From the NCBI GenBank assembly GCA_945860425.1, contig CAMAQU010000064.1:1-8208 (forward strand): DNA of 8,208 nt, given 5' to 3'. A program made the position numbers and the translations under genes. This stretch comes from Sphingomonas paucimobilis. GTDB lineage: Bacteria; Pseudomonadota; Alphaproteobacteria; Sphingomonadales; Sphingomonadaceae. The notes beneath the pieces were generated by a model. It worked only from the letters and a program-made list of their open reading frames with translations, did no database searches and was not told where the DNA came from. Of the stretch, positions 1 through 5,803 are shown piece after piece; within the stretch, counting starts at the first letter, position 1; every line of letters begins with the position of its first letter.

Positions 1-62
1 ATATTAGTCTGCTGTGATGCGTCCCAAACAGAAATCGGCCAATTTTCCGGCTCATTAAACAC
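1..62 (-). other. Left edge, possible first codons of another co-directional gene
   Basis: After the Rieske stop codon the minus strand is open to the window edge in two frames. One begins with GTG at 62-60, four bases past the stop, and would read MFNEPENWPISVWDASQQTN. The other begins with ATG at 55-53 and would read MSRKIGRFLFGTHHSRLI. Neither has a clear Shine-Dalgarno sequence, and about 20 open codons are expected by chance fairly often. The short gap and shared strand make a further operon gene plausible, but the stretch could equally be plain intergenic sequence. I see no terminator hairpin here. Confidence 0.2.
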
Positions 63-66
63 GGCT

Positions 67-1038
67 TCAGGCGTAAAACTGCTCGAAATACTTTCGGAAT
101 CTCAGAATTGGTCCGTCGCCATCGCAAAGTAGCGGCTGGGCGCGGTGAATTTTCTTGTTCCAGATTGGAATATCACCTTCGACACCAGTTTGGCCGGTGG
201 TTGACGCAATGGCCGCCTGAATGGCTTTGTCTTCAAATGAAACTGGTTCAACAACCGGGTGTGTGAAGCAGAAGCGCAGTTCGCAATCATCTGCCTCCAC
301 GGGGGTCACCAGCACCTGAAGCGCCAGTGTGACCACGCCTGTCAAATGCGTTGTCTTTTGGCCCGCCCCATTTTGGATGGTCTGAACAGTAGAGGGAACC
401 ACCTTGGTCTGCCCGTCTGGCAAGGTCATTGTACGCTCGCCAAAGGCGGCAGAAAGCCGGATATGGGCGTCATAAGTGGTTTGCCCTTCGGGCACTGCGT
501 TCATTTTGTGAACAAACTCGAAATGGGCGACATCAACGCCATTTTCAGCAATTTCTTGAGGATTGCTGGCAAAGCGCCACTCCCGACGTGTGGGCGCCGC
601 CCAACCGGCCTCCGTAAACTCCGGCACCGACAGAACCTCAAAAAGCGGTTTTTCCCCCGTTGGATGATACCATGCCCAAATGACACCATTGGCTTCTGTG
701 ACAGGGTAAGGACCAGCGACGGCTTCCCGCTTACAGATCGGCGGAAAAGCCTTTGCATAAGGAATGTCGACACAAAACCCATCGGGACGAAAAGCCCAAG
801 CGTGGAAGGGACAGCGCAGCACATCGCCCTCGACAACACCGCCGTCACCCAGATGTGCGCCCATATGTGGACAATAGGCATCTAGCACGCCGGCTTGGCC
901 GCTTTCATTTCGGAAGAGCACCAGATCGCGGCCAAAATAATGCAGCGACCTGACGTCACCAATCTTCAGCTCATCCGAATAAGCGACGAAATACCATCCA
1001 TAAGGGATGCCCATTGGAAAACGTTGCACTGCCGGCAT
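67..1038 (-). CDS. KshA-like Rieske [2Fe-2S] non-heme iron oxygenase
   Basis: This is the terminal oxygenase of a Rieske non-heme iron system, a cytoplasmic enzyme that would hydroxylate or desaturate a hydrophobic ring compound using electrons from a separate reductase. The N-terminal Rieske domain (about residues 10-110 of 323) has the cluster ligands C56-x-H58 and C76-x2-H79 in CPHMGAHL and CPFHAW. The catalytic domain carries the mononuclear iron motif N166-x2-D169-x2-H172-x4-H177 (ENGVDVAHFEFVH). The wording around the cluster (PYGWYFVAYS, YFGRDLVLFR, DAYCPHMGAHLGDGG, DIPYA) resembles the KshA / cholesterol 7-desaturase (DAF-36/Neverland) group rather than ring-hydroxylating dioxygenase alpha subunits. 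The ATG at 1038-1036 is preferred over the in-frame GTG at 1065, because AAGGGAGAGG lies nine bases before the ATG. At 323 residues it is shorter than the roughly 380 I recall for actinobacterial KshA. No ferredoxin or reductase gene is adjacent. The family call is secure; the substrate is unknown. Confidence 0.92.
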   Translation of the reverse strand: MPAVQRFPMGIPYGWYFVAYSDELKIGDVRSLHYFGRDLVLFRNESGQAGVLDAYCPHMGAHLGDGGVVEGDVLRCPFHAWAFRPDGFCVDIPYAKAFPPICKREAVAGPYPVTEANGVIWAWYHPTGEKPLFEVLSVPEFTEAGWAAPTRREWRFASNPQEIAENGVDVAHFEFVHKMNAVPEGQTTYDAHIRLSAAFGERTMTLPDGQTKVVPSTVQTIQNGAGQKTTHLTGVVTLALQVLVTPVEADDCELRFCFTHPVVEPVSFEDKAIQAAIASTTGQTGVEGDIPIWNKKIHRAQPLLCDGDGPILRFRKYFEQFYA

Positions 1039-1047
1039 GCGATTGAA

Positions 1048-1057
1048 CCTCTCCCTT
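1048..1057 (-). promoter_or_regulatory. Ribosome binding site deciding the Rieske start
   Basis: The minus strand reads AAGGGAGAGG, then nine bases, then ATG at 1038. This is the best Shine-Dalgarno match in the area and favours the ATG over the upstream GTG at 1065, which would be preceded only by a weaker GGATGAG. Confidence 0.65.
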
Positions 1058-1058
1058 G

Positions 1059-1074
1059 TGAGCACATTGGCTCA
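1059..1074. repeat. Short inverted repeat upstream of the Rieske gene
   Basis: On the minus strand the sequence is TGAGCCAATGTGCTCA: perfect 5-base arms (TGAGC / GCTCA) around a 6-base centre. It lies two bases upstream of the Rieske ribosome binding site. It could be an operator half-pair or a small hairpin in the leader. Its length is within chance expectation, so only the position makes it notable. Confidence 0.3.
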
Positions 1075-1114
1075 TCCAAGAGGGATATTAACAACAGGTC
1101 GGGCAAGGGAAAGG

Positions 1115-1130
1115 CCGCCGAAAGCGACGG
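1115..1130 (-). terminator. Small GC-rich hairpin after the LysR gene, possible weak terminator
   Basis: On the minus strand, 18 bases past the LysR stop codon, CCGTCG pairs with CGGCGG (one G-U pair) across a CTTT loop. It is followed by CCTTTCCCTT, which is pyrimidine-rich but not a clean run of T. It may partly end lysR transcription or act as an mRNA stabiliser before the Rieske gene. It is not a convincing intrinsic terminator. Confidence 0.3.
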
Positions 1131-1148
1131 ACTGTTTACGCAGCAGCG

Positions 1149-2075
1149 TTAATCGAGGGAGGTAGAGAAGGTGCCAGGGACCAAGCCCGGCGACATCCAT
1201 GGACGAATTTTGACTTCAGTGTTGTAGCGACTGGTCAGATAATCAATAAACGCCCGGGTCGCGCGCGGCATGATGCCTGGCGGAAAGACAACGCGAACCT
1301 CTTTATCGTGAAATGTCCACTCTTCGCTCGAATAGACGAGGCTACCGTCATTCAAGTCCTGACGCACAACACTGATTGGCAAATGCGCAAGGCCAAGTCC
1401 GCGCCGCGCCGCCCAGCGCAGGGCAACCCCGCTATTGCTGCTCCAATTGCCATGCGCACGTACCGAGATGCCGCCATTAAAATGGAACTGACCGCTCAAA
1501 TCCGTAAGGCAATTATGGTTTGCAATATCCTCTGGCGATGTGGGCCAGCCGTGACGCGCGATATAGTCGGGCGAAGCACATAAACTGTAGGACAGATAGC
1601 CAAAAAGTTTCGCGCGCATCGATGAACTTGGCAAATTGCCATAGCGAATGGCGAGATCGAAATTATGTTCTGCCAGCTCTGCCTCGCGCAGATAAGCTAT
1701 GGCTTGGACAGAAATTTCGGGATGCGTCTGACTGAAATCTGCCAACAGCGCCGACATAAAGTCGGAGCCAAATGTATCACTTAACGCGATCCGCAACCGG
1801 CCCATGGGGCGCGATTGAAATTCTGTCATGGTGCGCTGAATATCAGACAATTCAGCGCGAAGCGCGAGGCATCGACTTTGAAACAGCTCCCCTGCGGCAG
1901 TCATCGAAAGCCGTCTTGTGGTACGAACGATCAGCTGGACGCCCACCCGATCTTCCAATTCGCTAATGGTTTTGCTGACAAATGATTTTGAAACGCCAAG
2001 TTTCTCGGCTGCGGCGGTGAAACTACCCGATGACGTAACGGCCAGAAACTCGTCTATTCCGCGCCAAGCGAACAA
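1149..2075 (-). CDS. LysR-family transcriptional regulator
   Basis: A DNA-binding regulator of 308 residues, the usual size for the LysR family. The winged helix-turn-helix occupies about residues 5-62, with the recognition region in SFTAAAEKLGVSKSFVSKTI (18-37) and the wing ending in RRLSMTAAGE. A linker helix follows, then a periplasmic-binding-protein-like effector domain from about residue 92 (GRLRIALSD) to 285. The style fits the CrgA/DmlR subgroup. The start is TTG at 2075-2073: GAGAGGG lies seven bases upstream, the next upstream ATG is followed at once by a stop, and FAWRGIDEFLAV aligns with a normal LysR N-terminus. The gene points the same way as its neighbours and sits between the reductase and Rieske genes, unlike the divergent layout typical of the family. 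It probably responds to the imported compound or a breakdown product and controls this block. The last ~18 residues (RPWMSPGLVPGTFSTSLD) run past the effector domain. Confidence 0.95.
   Translation of the reverse strand: MFAWRGIDEFLAVTSSGSFTAAAEKLGVSKSFVSKTISELEDRVGVQLIVRTTRRLSMTAAGELFQSRCLALRAELSDIQRTMTEFQSRPMGRLRIALSDTFGSDFMSALLADFSQTHPEISVQAIAYLREAELAEHNFDLAIRYGNLPSSSMRAKLFGYLSYSLCASPDYIARHGWPTSPEDIANHNCLTDLSGQFHFNGGISVRAHGNWSSNSGVALRWAARRGLGLAHLPISVVRQDLNDGSLVYSSEEWTFHDKEVRVVFPPGIMPRATRAFIDYLTSRYNTEVKIRPWMSPGLVPGTFSTSLD
1173..1191. repeat. Imperfect palindrome inside the 3' end of lysR
   Basis: The minus strand reads GCCGGGCTTGGTCCCTGGC, in which GCCGGG can pair with CCC-GGC with one bulged T. 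It encodes the PGLVPGT part of the LysR tail. Dispersed palindromic elements that translate to VPGT-like peptides occur in many alphaproteobacteria, so this may be a worn copy. That link is a memory-based inference; the structure itself is short. Confidence 0.25.
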
Positions 2076-2082
2076 GTCTTTA

Positions 2083-2089
2083 CCCTCTC
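2083..2089 (-). promoter_or_regulatory. Ribosome binding site supporting the TTG start of lysR
   Basis: The minus strand reads GAGAGGG, seven bases before TTG at 2075-2073. No in-frame ATG lies in a suitable place, so this site decides the start. Confidence 0.6.
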
Positions 2090-2106
2090 GTTACATCGAC
2101 CCTCGC

Positions 2107-2156
2107 CCTGAAACATCAGGAGCTTAGTCTTTGAGTAGTCATCGCACCAATCAAAG
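2107..2156. repeat. Two small inverted repeats between the reductase and lysR
   Basis: The 146-base gap (2076-2221) holds CCTGA-AACA-TCAGG (2107-2120) and CTTTGA-N16-TCAAAG (2129-2134 / 2151-2156). Both lie 30-80 bases upstream of the LysR start, where an autoregulatory operator or a separate lysR promoter could be. Both are short enough to arise by chance, and I see no convincing -35/-10 pair. Confidence 0.2.
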
Positions 2157-2196
2157 GAAATGCAAGGCTGAATAACATCGTCAGCATCATTATCAT
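2116..2196 (-). CDS. Possible 26-residue hydrophobic peptide between the reductase and lysR
   Basis: A short open frame starts with ATG at 2196-2194 and reads MIMMLTMLFSLAFPLIGAMT and then TQRLSS. It is a single hydrophobic stretch of the sort seen in small membrane proteins or bare signal peptides. It fits wholly inside the gap between the reductase stop and the LysR start. The upstream sequence has only a weak AAGAA as a possible ribosome binding site. The region is locally AT-rich, which alone can give a hydrophobic reading. Treat it as a candidate only. Confidence 0.15.
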   Translation of the reverse strand: MIMMLTMLFSLAFPLIGAMTTQRLSS

Positions 2197-2221
2197 TTTG
2201 CACGAATTCTTTTGGGTGTGC

Positions 2222-3238
2222 TCAATTGATTTTGAGCATGAGCTTCCCATTATGGCTGCCATCGAAGAGGCGCATGAAGGCCGTATACGCATTTTCAAGC
2301 CCGTCTTCGACATGCTCATCAACCTTGAGCTGGCCCGCAATCAGCCAGCGCTCCAATTGCGCCCGAGCGGCTGGAAAATCATCGAGAAACTCTGTGGCAA
2401 GAACGCCGCGGATCGACGCGTGAGCTGGGATAAGCGACCAGAGATTGCGCGCGCCAATTCGCTCTCGCGCATTATACTCGCTAATGAGGCCGCACAGTGC
2501 GATCCGCGCGCCTTTTTTGAGATTCAAGAGAGCGGCTTCTAGGGCCATACCGCCGACATTTTCAAACACAATATCCAGACCATCCGGCGCGATTGCGCGA
2601 ATGGCGGCAGCGAGGTCAGTCACATCTTTGCCTTTATAATCAATGGCCTCGGAAAAGCCGTAGCGGCTGATGATGCGGGCACATTTTTCTGGACCACCCG
2701 CAATACCAATAGTCCGGCATCCTGCCAGAGTGGCCATCTGCCCAACCAGCGACCCGACAGCACCTGCGGCGCCGCTGATCAAAATTGTATCCCCCGCCTT
2801 TGGGCGACATTCTTCAAAAAAACCAAAATATGCCGTCAGCCCAACGCCGCCAAGGATAGACAGATAATTGGTGATGGGGACGCCTGATGCTGGCTCCACC
2901 CGCCGCGTTGTTCCGCCAACCGCGCCTATCGAATAGTCTTCTAACGCGTGCAGGCCAGCAACCCATTGGCCGATTGGAAAATCAATTGATCTGCTTTCTA
3001 CCACGACCCCAAGTGTCGCTGCTCGGACTGGATCACCCAAGGCGATTGGCGGCATGTAGCTGGGCAGATCATCCATCCAACCACGCATTGCCGGATCAAG
3101 CGAGGCATAATGGTTGCGGATGATGAACTGCCCATCTTCCACGACTGGAAAAGCGTGCCGCTCTAACGCAAAATCTGACTTTTTGGGCACGGCTGTTGGA
3201 CGTGCAGCAAGCAAGAAGCGGCGGTTTTCTCGGGACAT
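2222..3238 (-). CDS. MDR-family NADP-dependent oxidoreductase (ene/alkenal reductase type)
   Basis: A 338-residue medium-chain dehydrogenase/reductase of the zinc-independent branch that includes CurA, leukotriene B4 12-hydroxydehydrogenase/prostaglandin reductase and plant double-bond reductases. These reduce the C=C bond of alpha,beta-unsaturated ketones or aldehydes with NADPH. Family signs are YASLDPAMRGWM (44-55), the nucleotide-binding turn SGAAGAVGSLVG (155-166) between a beta strand and helix, ENVGG (226-230) and the C-terminal GKLMLKI. The cysteine/histidine zinc ligands of alcohol dehydrogenases are absent, as expected. The start is ATG at 3238-3236, giving MSRENRRFLL. A longer reading from GTG at 3331 would overlap the amidohydrolase gene and has no family-like N-terminus. 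It lies 29 bases after the amidohydrolase stop, and no good Shine-Dalgarno precedes it, so translational coupling is possible. It would act in the cytosol, probably saturating an enone in the pathway. A quinone reductase role is less likely. Confidence 0.9.
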   Translation of the reverse strand: MSRENRRFLLAARPTAVPKKSDFALERHAFPVVEDGQFIIRNHYASLDPAMRGWMDDLPSYMPPIALGDPVRAATLGVVVESRSIDFPIGQWVAGLHALEDYSIGAVGGTTRRVEPASGVPITNYLSILGGVGLTAYFGFFEECRPKAGDTILISGAAGAVGSLVGQMATLAGCRTIGIAGGPEKCARIISRYGFSEAIDYKGKDVTDLAAAIRAIAPDGLDIVFENVGGMALEAALLNLKKGARIALCGLISEYNARERIGARNLWSLIPAHASIRGVLATEFLDDFPAARAQLERWLIAGQLKVDEHVEDGLENAYTAFMRLFDGSHNGKLMLKIN

Positions 3239-3264
3239 AGTTTTTTCAGACACGCTGGTATGAT

Positions 3265-3293
3265 TGTTTATTCGGCGGCCTGCTTGATAAACA
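3265..3293. repeat. 7-base inverted repeat over the amidohydrolase stop codon
   Basis: TGTTTAT (3265-3271) and ATAAACA (3287-3293) are perfect complements separated by 15 bases. The first arm holds the amidohydrolase stop codon. The stem is AT-rich and has no T-run after it on the minus strand, so it is at most a weak hairpin. Confidence 0.2.
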
Positions 3294-4461
3294 CCTCTTT
3301 GCGTGGCCCGATCCGCCCGGCAATGTCCCACAGCGCATTCGCGTCCAAATCATAAGCCCCCAGTGCATTGGTGCCGAGCATCTTTTGAATATCGTCTTGC
3401 GGCAGCCCCCCAAGGCTCAACACCATCTTTTCCAACGTGTTGGGCCATGTGCCTTCAGGGTGCGGATAATCGGTACCCCACAAGATCCGATCAATGCCAA
3501 TTTTATAATAGGCATCTGTCGTGTCTTCATCTGGCAAGGCAGAGCAACCGACAAAGATGTTGCTCTTAAAATACTCGCTCGGCTTCATCGACATATTGGC
3601 GTTGTAATCGCCCAGTTTGCCAGAGGTGTGCTTGGCAGAGGCGCGAATATCCATCAGTTCGATCATCCAGGGAAACCAAAACTCCCCACCAGCTTCAACA
3701 AACATAACTTTCAGCTCAGGATATTCCTCAAACACACCGCCAAACATCATCGACCACATGGGGCGGGTCATGTAAAAAGCGAATTCACACAAATAAGTGC
3801 CGATCCAGCCCGGCTGCGTCATATCATAATCAGGCGACCCGCCGCTGTGGAAGTGAAGAGGCATTTTATAGTCCTGCAGCAACTCCCACACCGGATAATA
3901 TTTCGTGTGGTTATACATATCAAAACCGTCGGTAATCGCCGGGAAGAAAACACCTTTCATGTTATTCTTTTTTGCCCAGTGAATTTCCTTGATCGTCTCT
4001 TCAACGGAATAGAGCGCCGGGATGACGGCAAGACCGAGCCGGCGGTGCGGGTCTTCTGAGCAGAAATCCGCAAGCCAGCGGTTGTGCGCGCGCGCGCCGG
4101 CCCATTGCAGTTCTCCCTGGCCGGCGCGAGGTTTCAGGCCGACATCGGCCCCAAATGGCGGCGCGTTGCGTTCGGTAATGCCATCGGGGAACAGGATTTC
4201 TGCTGTAACGCCGTCTTGGTCCAATTCGCGATTGCGGATTTTGCTATCCCAAGCGCCTTCCAGCCCATCACCTACTTTGGCGCGCCACTTGGTGTTGAAG
4301 TCATTAATGAGGAACAGCTTCTCGCGCTCTTCGCGAGCCTTGATCTCTTTTGCGATTGCCACATCAAATTCGGCATGAAATTTCTGTTCCAGATAATCAC
4401 GGTACTTTTCTGGGGGCAGACCAACATGGCCGTCGGATGAGATAACGAGATACCGATCCAT
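3268..4461 (-). CDS. Amidohydrolase-2 family metal-dependent hydrolase/decarboxylase
   Basis: A 397-residue TIM-barrel protein of the amidohydrolase-2 family (PF04909 / COG2159), related to ACMSD, gamma-resorcylate decarboxylase and similar C-C or C-O cleaving enzymes. Likely metal and active-site positions are D10-G-H12 at the first strand (VISSDGH), H203/H205 in LHFHSGG, E256 in MFVEAGGEFWFPW, and D331 with H334 in ILWGTDYPHPEG. The first-strand pair is D-x-H rather than the commoner H-x-H. E256 stands where ACMSD has its catalytic histidine, so decarboxylation by the ACMSD route cannot be assumed. A charged helical stretch (about 29-50) follows the first barrel strand. There is no signal peptide, so it is cytosolic. 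The ATG at 4461 has AGGAG eight bases upstream. The gene sits between the MFS transporter and the reductase and presumably acts on a ring-cleavage or ester/lactone intermediate. The family is certain, the reaction unknown. Confidence 0.92.
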   Translation of the reverse strand: MDRYLVISSDGHVGLPPEKYRDYLEQKFHAEFDVAIAKEIKAREEREKLFLINDFNTKWRAKVGDGLEGAWDSKIRNRELDQDGVTAEILFPDGITERNAPPFGADVGLKPRAGQGELQWAGARAHNRWLADFCSEDPHRRLGLAVIPALYSVEETIKEIHWAKKNNMKGVFFPAITDGFDMYNHTKYYPVWELLQDYKMPLHFHSGGSPDYDMTQPGWIGTYLCEFAFYMTRPMWSMMFGGVFEEYPELKVMFVEAGGEFWFPWMIELMDIRASAKHTSGKLGDYNANMSMKPSEYFKSNIFVGCSALPDEDTTDAYYKIGIDRILWGTDYPHPEGTWPNTLEKMVLSLGGLPQDDIQKMLGTNALGAYDLDANALWDIAGRIGPRKEVFIKQAAE

Positions 4462-4469
4462 TTTGAGAT

Positions 4470-4474
4470 CTCCT
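4470..4474 (-). promoter_or_regulatory. Ribosome binding site of the amidohydrolase gene
   Basis: The minus strand reads AGGAG, eight bases before ATG at 4461. Its first base is also the last base of the inverted-repeat arm at 4474-4482. Confidence 0.7.
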
Positions 4475-4523
4475 GCGAATTTGATGGCGCAACTTAGGCG
4501 TCGTTTTCCAATCTAAATTCGCA
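4474..4523. repeat. 9-base inverted repeat in the MFS-amidohydrolase gap
   Basis: TGCGAATTT (4474-4482) and AAATTCGCA (4515-4523) are perfect complements 32 bases apart, inside the 100-base gap between the two genes. In the minus-strand mRNA the downstream arm ends on the first base of the AGGAG ribosome binding site of the amidohydrolase gene. It could be a regulator-binding pair or a leader hairpin. A 9-base pair at this spacing may occur about once by chance in a window this size, so position is the main argument. No T-run follows, so it is not a standard terminator. Confidence 0.4.
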
Positions 4524-4561
4524 TTTGGCGAGCCAGGTAACAAGCAGGCGTTCGTAAACGA

Positions 4562-5776
4562 TCAATCGCCCTGCAGAAACATTCGGCCCGGCGTAACCGC
4601 CCGAACGGCGACCCATGCAGCGCCCGCTGCTGCGATCAGAAATGGACCTACAGGCGCATATTGATAGACAATAGAGGCAATAACGGGCGGTAGCGCGATC
4701 GACGCTCCAGCAATTGCCGATACGGCACCAGCAACAGACCCTTGCAGCTCTGGGCCGACTTCAGAGGAGGCAGCGGCCGCCATACCCGGCCGCGCCAAAC
4801 CATAACCAAACGAGGCAATAACAAAGCCTGCTGCCAGCGCATAAGGGCCAACAATGGCGACGATGACCAGATTGCCGAGCACCGCAATAAGCGATCCCCA
4901 TTTGAGCATGGAATGCGGCGCTGGCTTAAGCAGCGGCACAACAAAAAATTGACCAATCAAACTGCTAAGCGCCCCGGCGGACATAGTGAAGCCAATCCAC
5001 ACAGTGACATTTCCATGAATAGATGCAATGGCGTCAATCAAAGCAAATCCGAGAATATAGAGATTAATTGCTTGGGCTGATGCGATAATCAGCCCGTGAA
5101 CCAGAATCGGCCGCACTTTGGGGTGTCGCCAAATCGAATCGGGTTTGTGCTGCCCTGATTGAGACACCATCGGCAAATCACCCGGCAGCAAGAAAGCGAC
5201 CATCAGTATAAGTGCGAGGCCGGCCACGGCGAAAACCAATGGCGGGCCGGCGAGGTCAAATGGCTGGAAGATCAGAAATGGTGCGACAGCGGGCCCCAAA
5301 ATAGTCCCAAGGCTCAAAGCCCCTCCTATATAGGACAAGGCTTTAACGCGTTCAGCCCCAGATAAGCTATCTGCGATCAAAGCTTGGGCGGCTGTCGGCG
5401 CTGCTGAACCGAGCAGGCCATAAGTCGACCGGACAATGATAAAGGCGGCAAATATCGCGAGTGGCGCAAGAGCGAGAGCGGCACTGGCATGGACCACCAG
5501 TGCACATCCACCCATGGAAATGCTAAAACCAAGCAGCCCCAGCAACAAAATGGGCTTTCGGCCCAAGTTATCCGCTTTCCTGGCCCAGAATTGCGATGTC
5601 AGAGCCCATGCCAGAGCAGAGAGAGAGAAGGTGCTGGCAATCAGCGCGTCGGGAATAGCAAGCCCTCGGCCAATGGCTGGCATAACTGATACCAGACCCA
5701 AATTGCCCATTGCGGTCAGTAAGGTGACCAGAAAAAGGATCGCGAAGGTGACGCGTGACTGGCGGGGAGATGTCAT
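4562..5776 (-). CDS. MFS transporter (DHA1-like, 12 transmembrane helices)
   Basis: An inner-membrane secondary transporter of 404 residues with about 12 hydrophobic segments in two halves, split by a hydrophilic loop at about 198-222 (LPGDLPMVSQSGQHKPDSIW). The first helix is about residues 9-35. The loop after helix 2 has a motif A-like sequence, FWARKADNLGRKPILLLG (63-80). Helix 5 holds GGALSLGTILGPAVAPF (151-167), which resembles the motif C of proton antiporters but has AVAP in place of the usual glycines. It could import the substrate after it crosses the outer membrane, or export a toxic intermediate. Family resemblance to drug/proton antiporters leans to export; operon context leans to uptake. 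The ATG at 5776 lies 27 bases after the receptor stop codon, with no recognisable Shine-Dalgarno. The start region sits inside a strong inverted repeat (5750-5797), so its translation is probably restrained or coupled. Confidence 0.92.
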   Translation of the reverse strand: MTSPRQSRVTFAILFLVTLLTAMGNLGLVSVMPAIGRGLAIPDALIASTFSLSALAWALTSQFWARKADNLGRKPILLLGLLGFSISMGGCALVVHASAALALAPLAIFAAFIIVRSTYGLLGSAAPTAAQALIADSLSGAERVKALSYIGGALSLGTILGPAVAPFLIFQPFDLAGPPLVFAVAGLALILMVAFLLPGDLPMVSQSGQHKPDSIWRHPKVRPILVHGLIIASAQAINLYILGFALIDAIASIHGNVTVWIGFTMSAGALSSLIGQFFVVPLLKPAPHSMLKWGSLIAVLGNLVIVAIVGPYALAAGFVIASFGYGLARPGMAAAASSEVGPELQGSVAGAVSAIAGASIALPPVIASIVYQYAPVGPFLIAAAGAAWVAVRAVTPGRMFLQGD

Positions 5777-5797
5777 AAATTTTGCCAGTCACGCGTC
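5750..5797. repeat. Perfect 14-base inverted repeat enclosing the MFS start codon
   Basis: GACGCGTGACTGGC (5750-5763) and GCCAGTCACGCGTC (5784-5797) are exact reverse complements separated by 20 bases. In the minus-strand mRNA the first arm lies in the short receptor-MFS gap, the ATG of the MFS gene (5776-5774) lies in the loop, and the second arm is codons 5-9 of the MFS gene. The stem is GC-rich, and each arm contains the palindrome ACGCGT. There is no T-run after either arm, so it is not a classical terminator. It could hide the MFS start, protect the 3' end of the receptor message, or be a protein-binding site. A perfect 14-base match at this distance is not expected by chance in 8 kb. 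Confidence 0.85.
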
Positions 5798-5803
5798 TTG
5801 GTG

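Noticed and set aside
259..885. A 208-codon plus-strand open frame across the Rieske gene
   Set aside because: It lies wholly antisense to intact Rieske and iron-site motifs and encodes a Cys/Arg/His-rich sequence with no known pattern.
1039..1065. GTG start at 1065 for the Rieske gene
   Set aside because: The ATG nine codons further in has a much better ribosome binding site (AAGGGAGAGG) at good spacing; the GTG adds only MLTRERFNR, read from the leader.
3239..3331. A longer reductase start at GTG 3331, overlapping the amidohydrolase end
   Set aside because: The extra 31 residues do not resemble the family N-terminus and would overlap the neighbouring gene by 64 bases; ATG at 3238 gives a normal MDR start.
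3385..4059. A 224-codon open frame on the plus strand across the amidohydrolase gene
   Set aside because: It is antisense to a clear family protein, has no ribosome binding site or recognisable domain, and its composition (many His, Arg and Phe) is that of a reverse-strand shadow.
4085..4097. Alternating CG run that could adopt Z-DNA
   Set aside because: It lies in the amidohydrolase coding sequence, encodes an ordinary ARAH segment and is short; no functional reason to call it.
4022..4440. Two overlapping 118-codon plus-strand frames opposite the amidohydrolase N-terminus
   Set aside because: They overlap each other and a well-supported gene, and neither looks like a protein family.
5750..5797. 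Reading the 14-base inverted repeat as an intrinsic terminator
   Set aside because: No run of T follows either arm on either strand, the loop is long, and one arm lies inside the MFS coding region.
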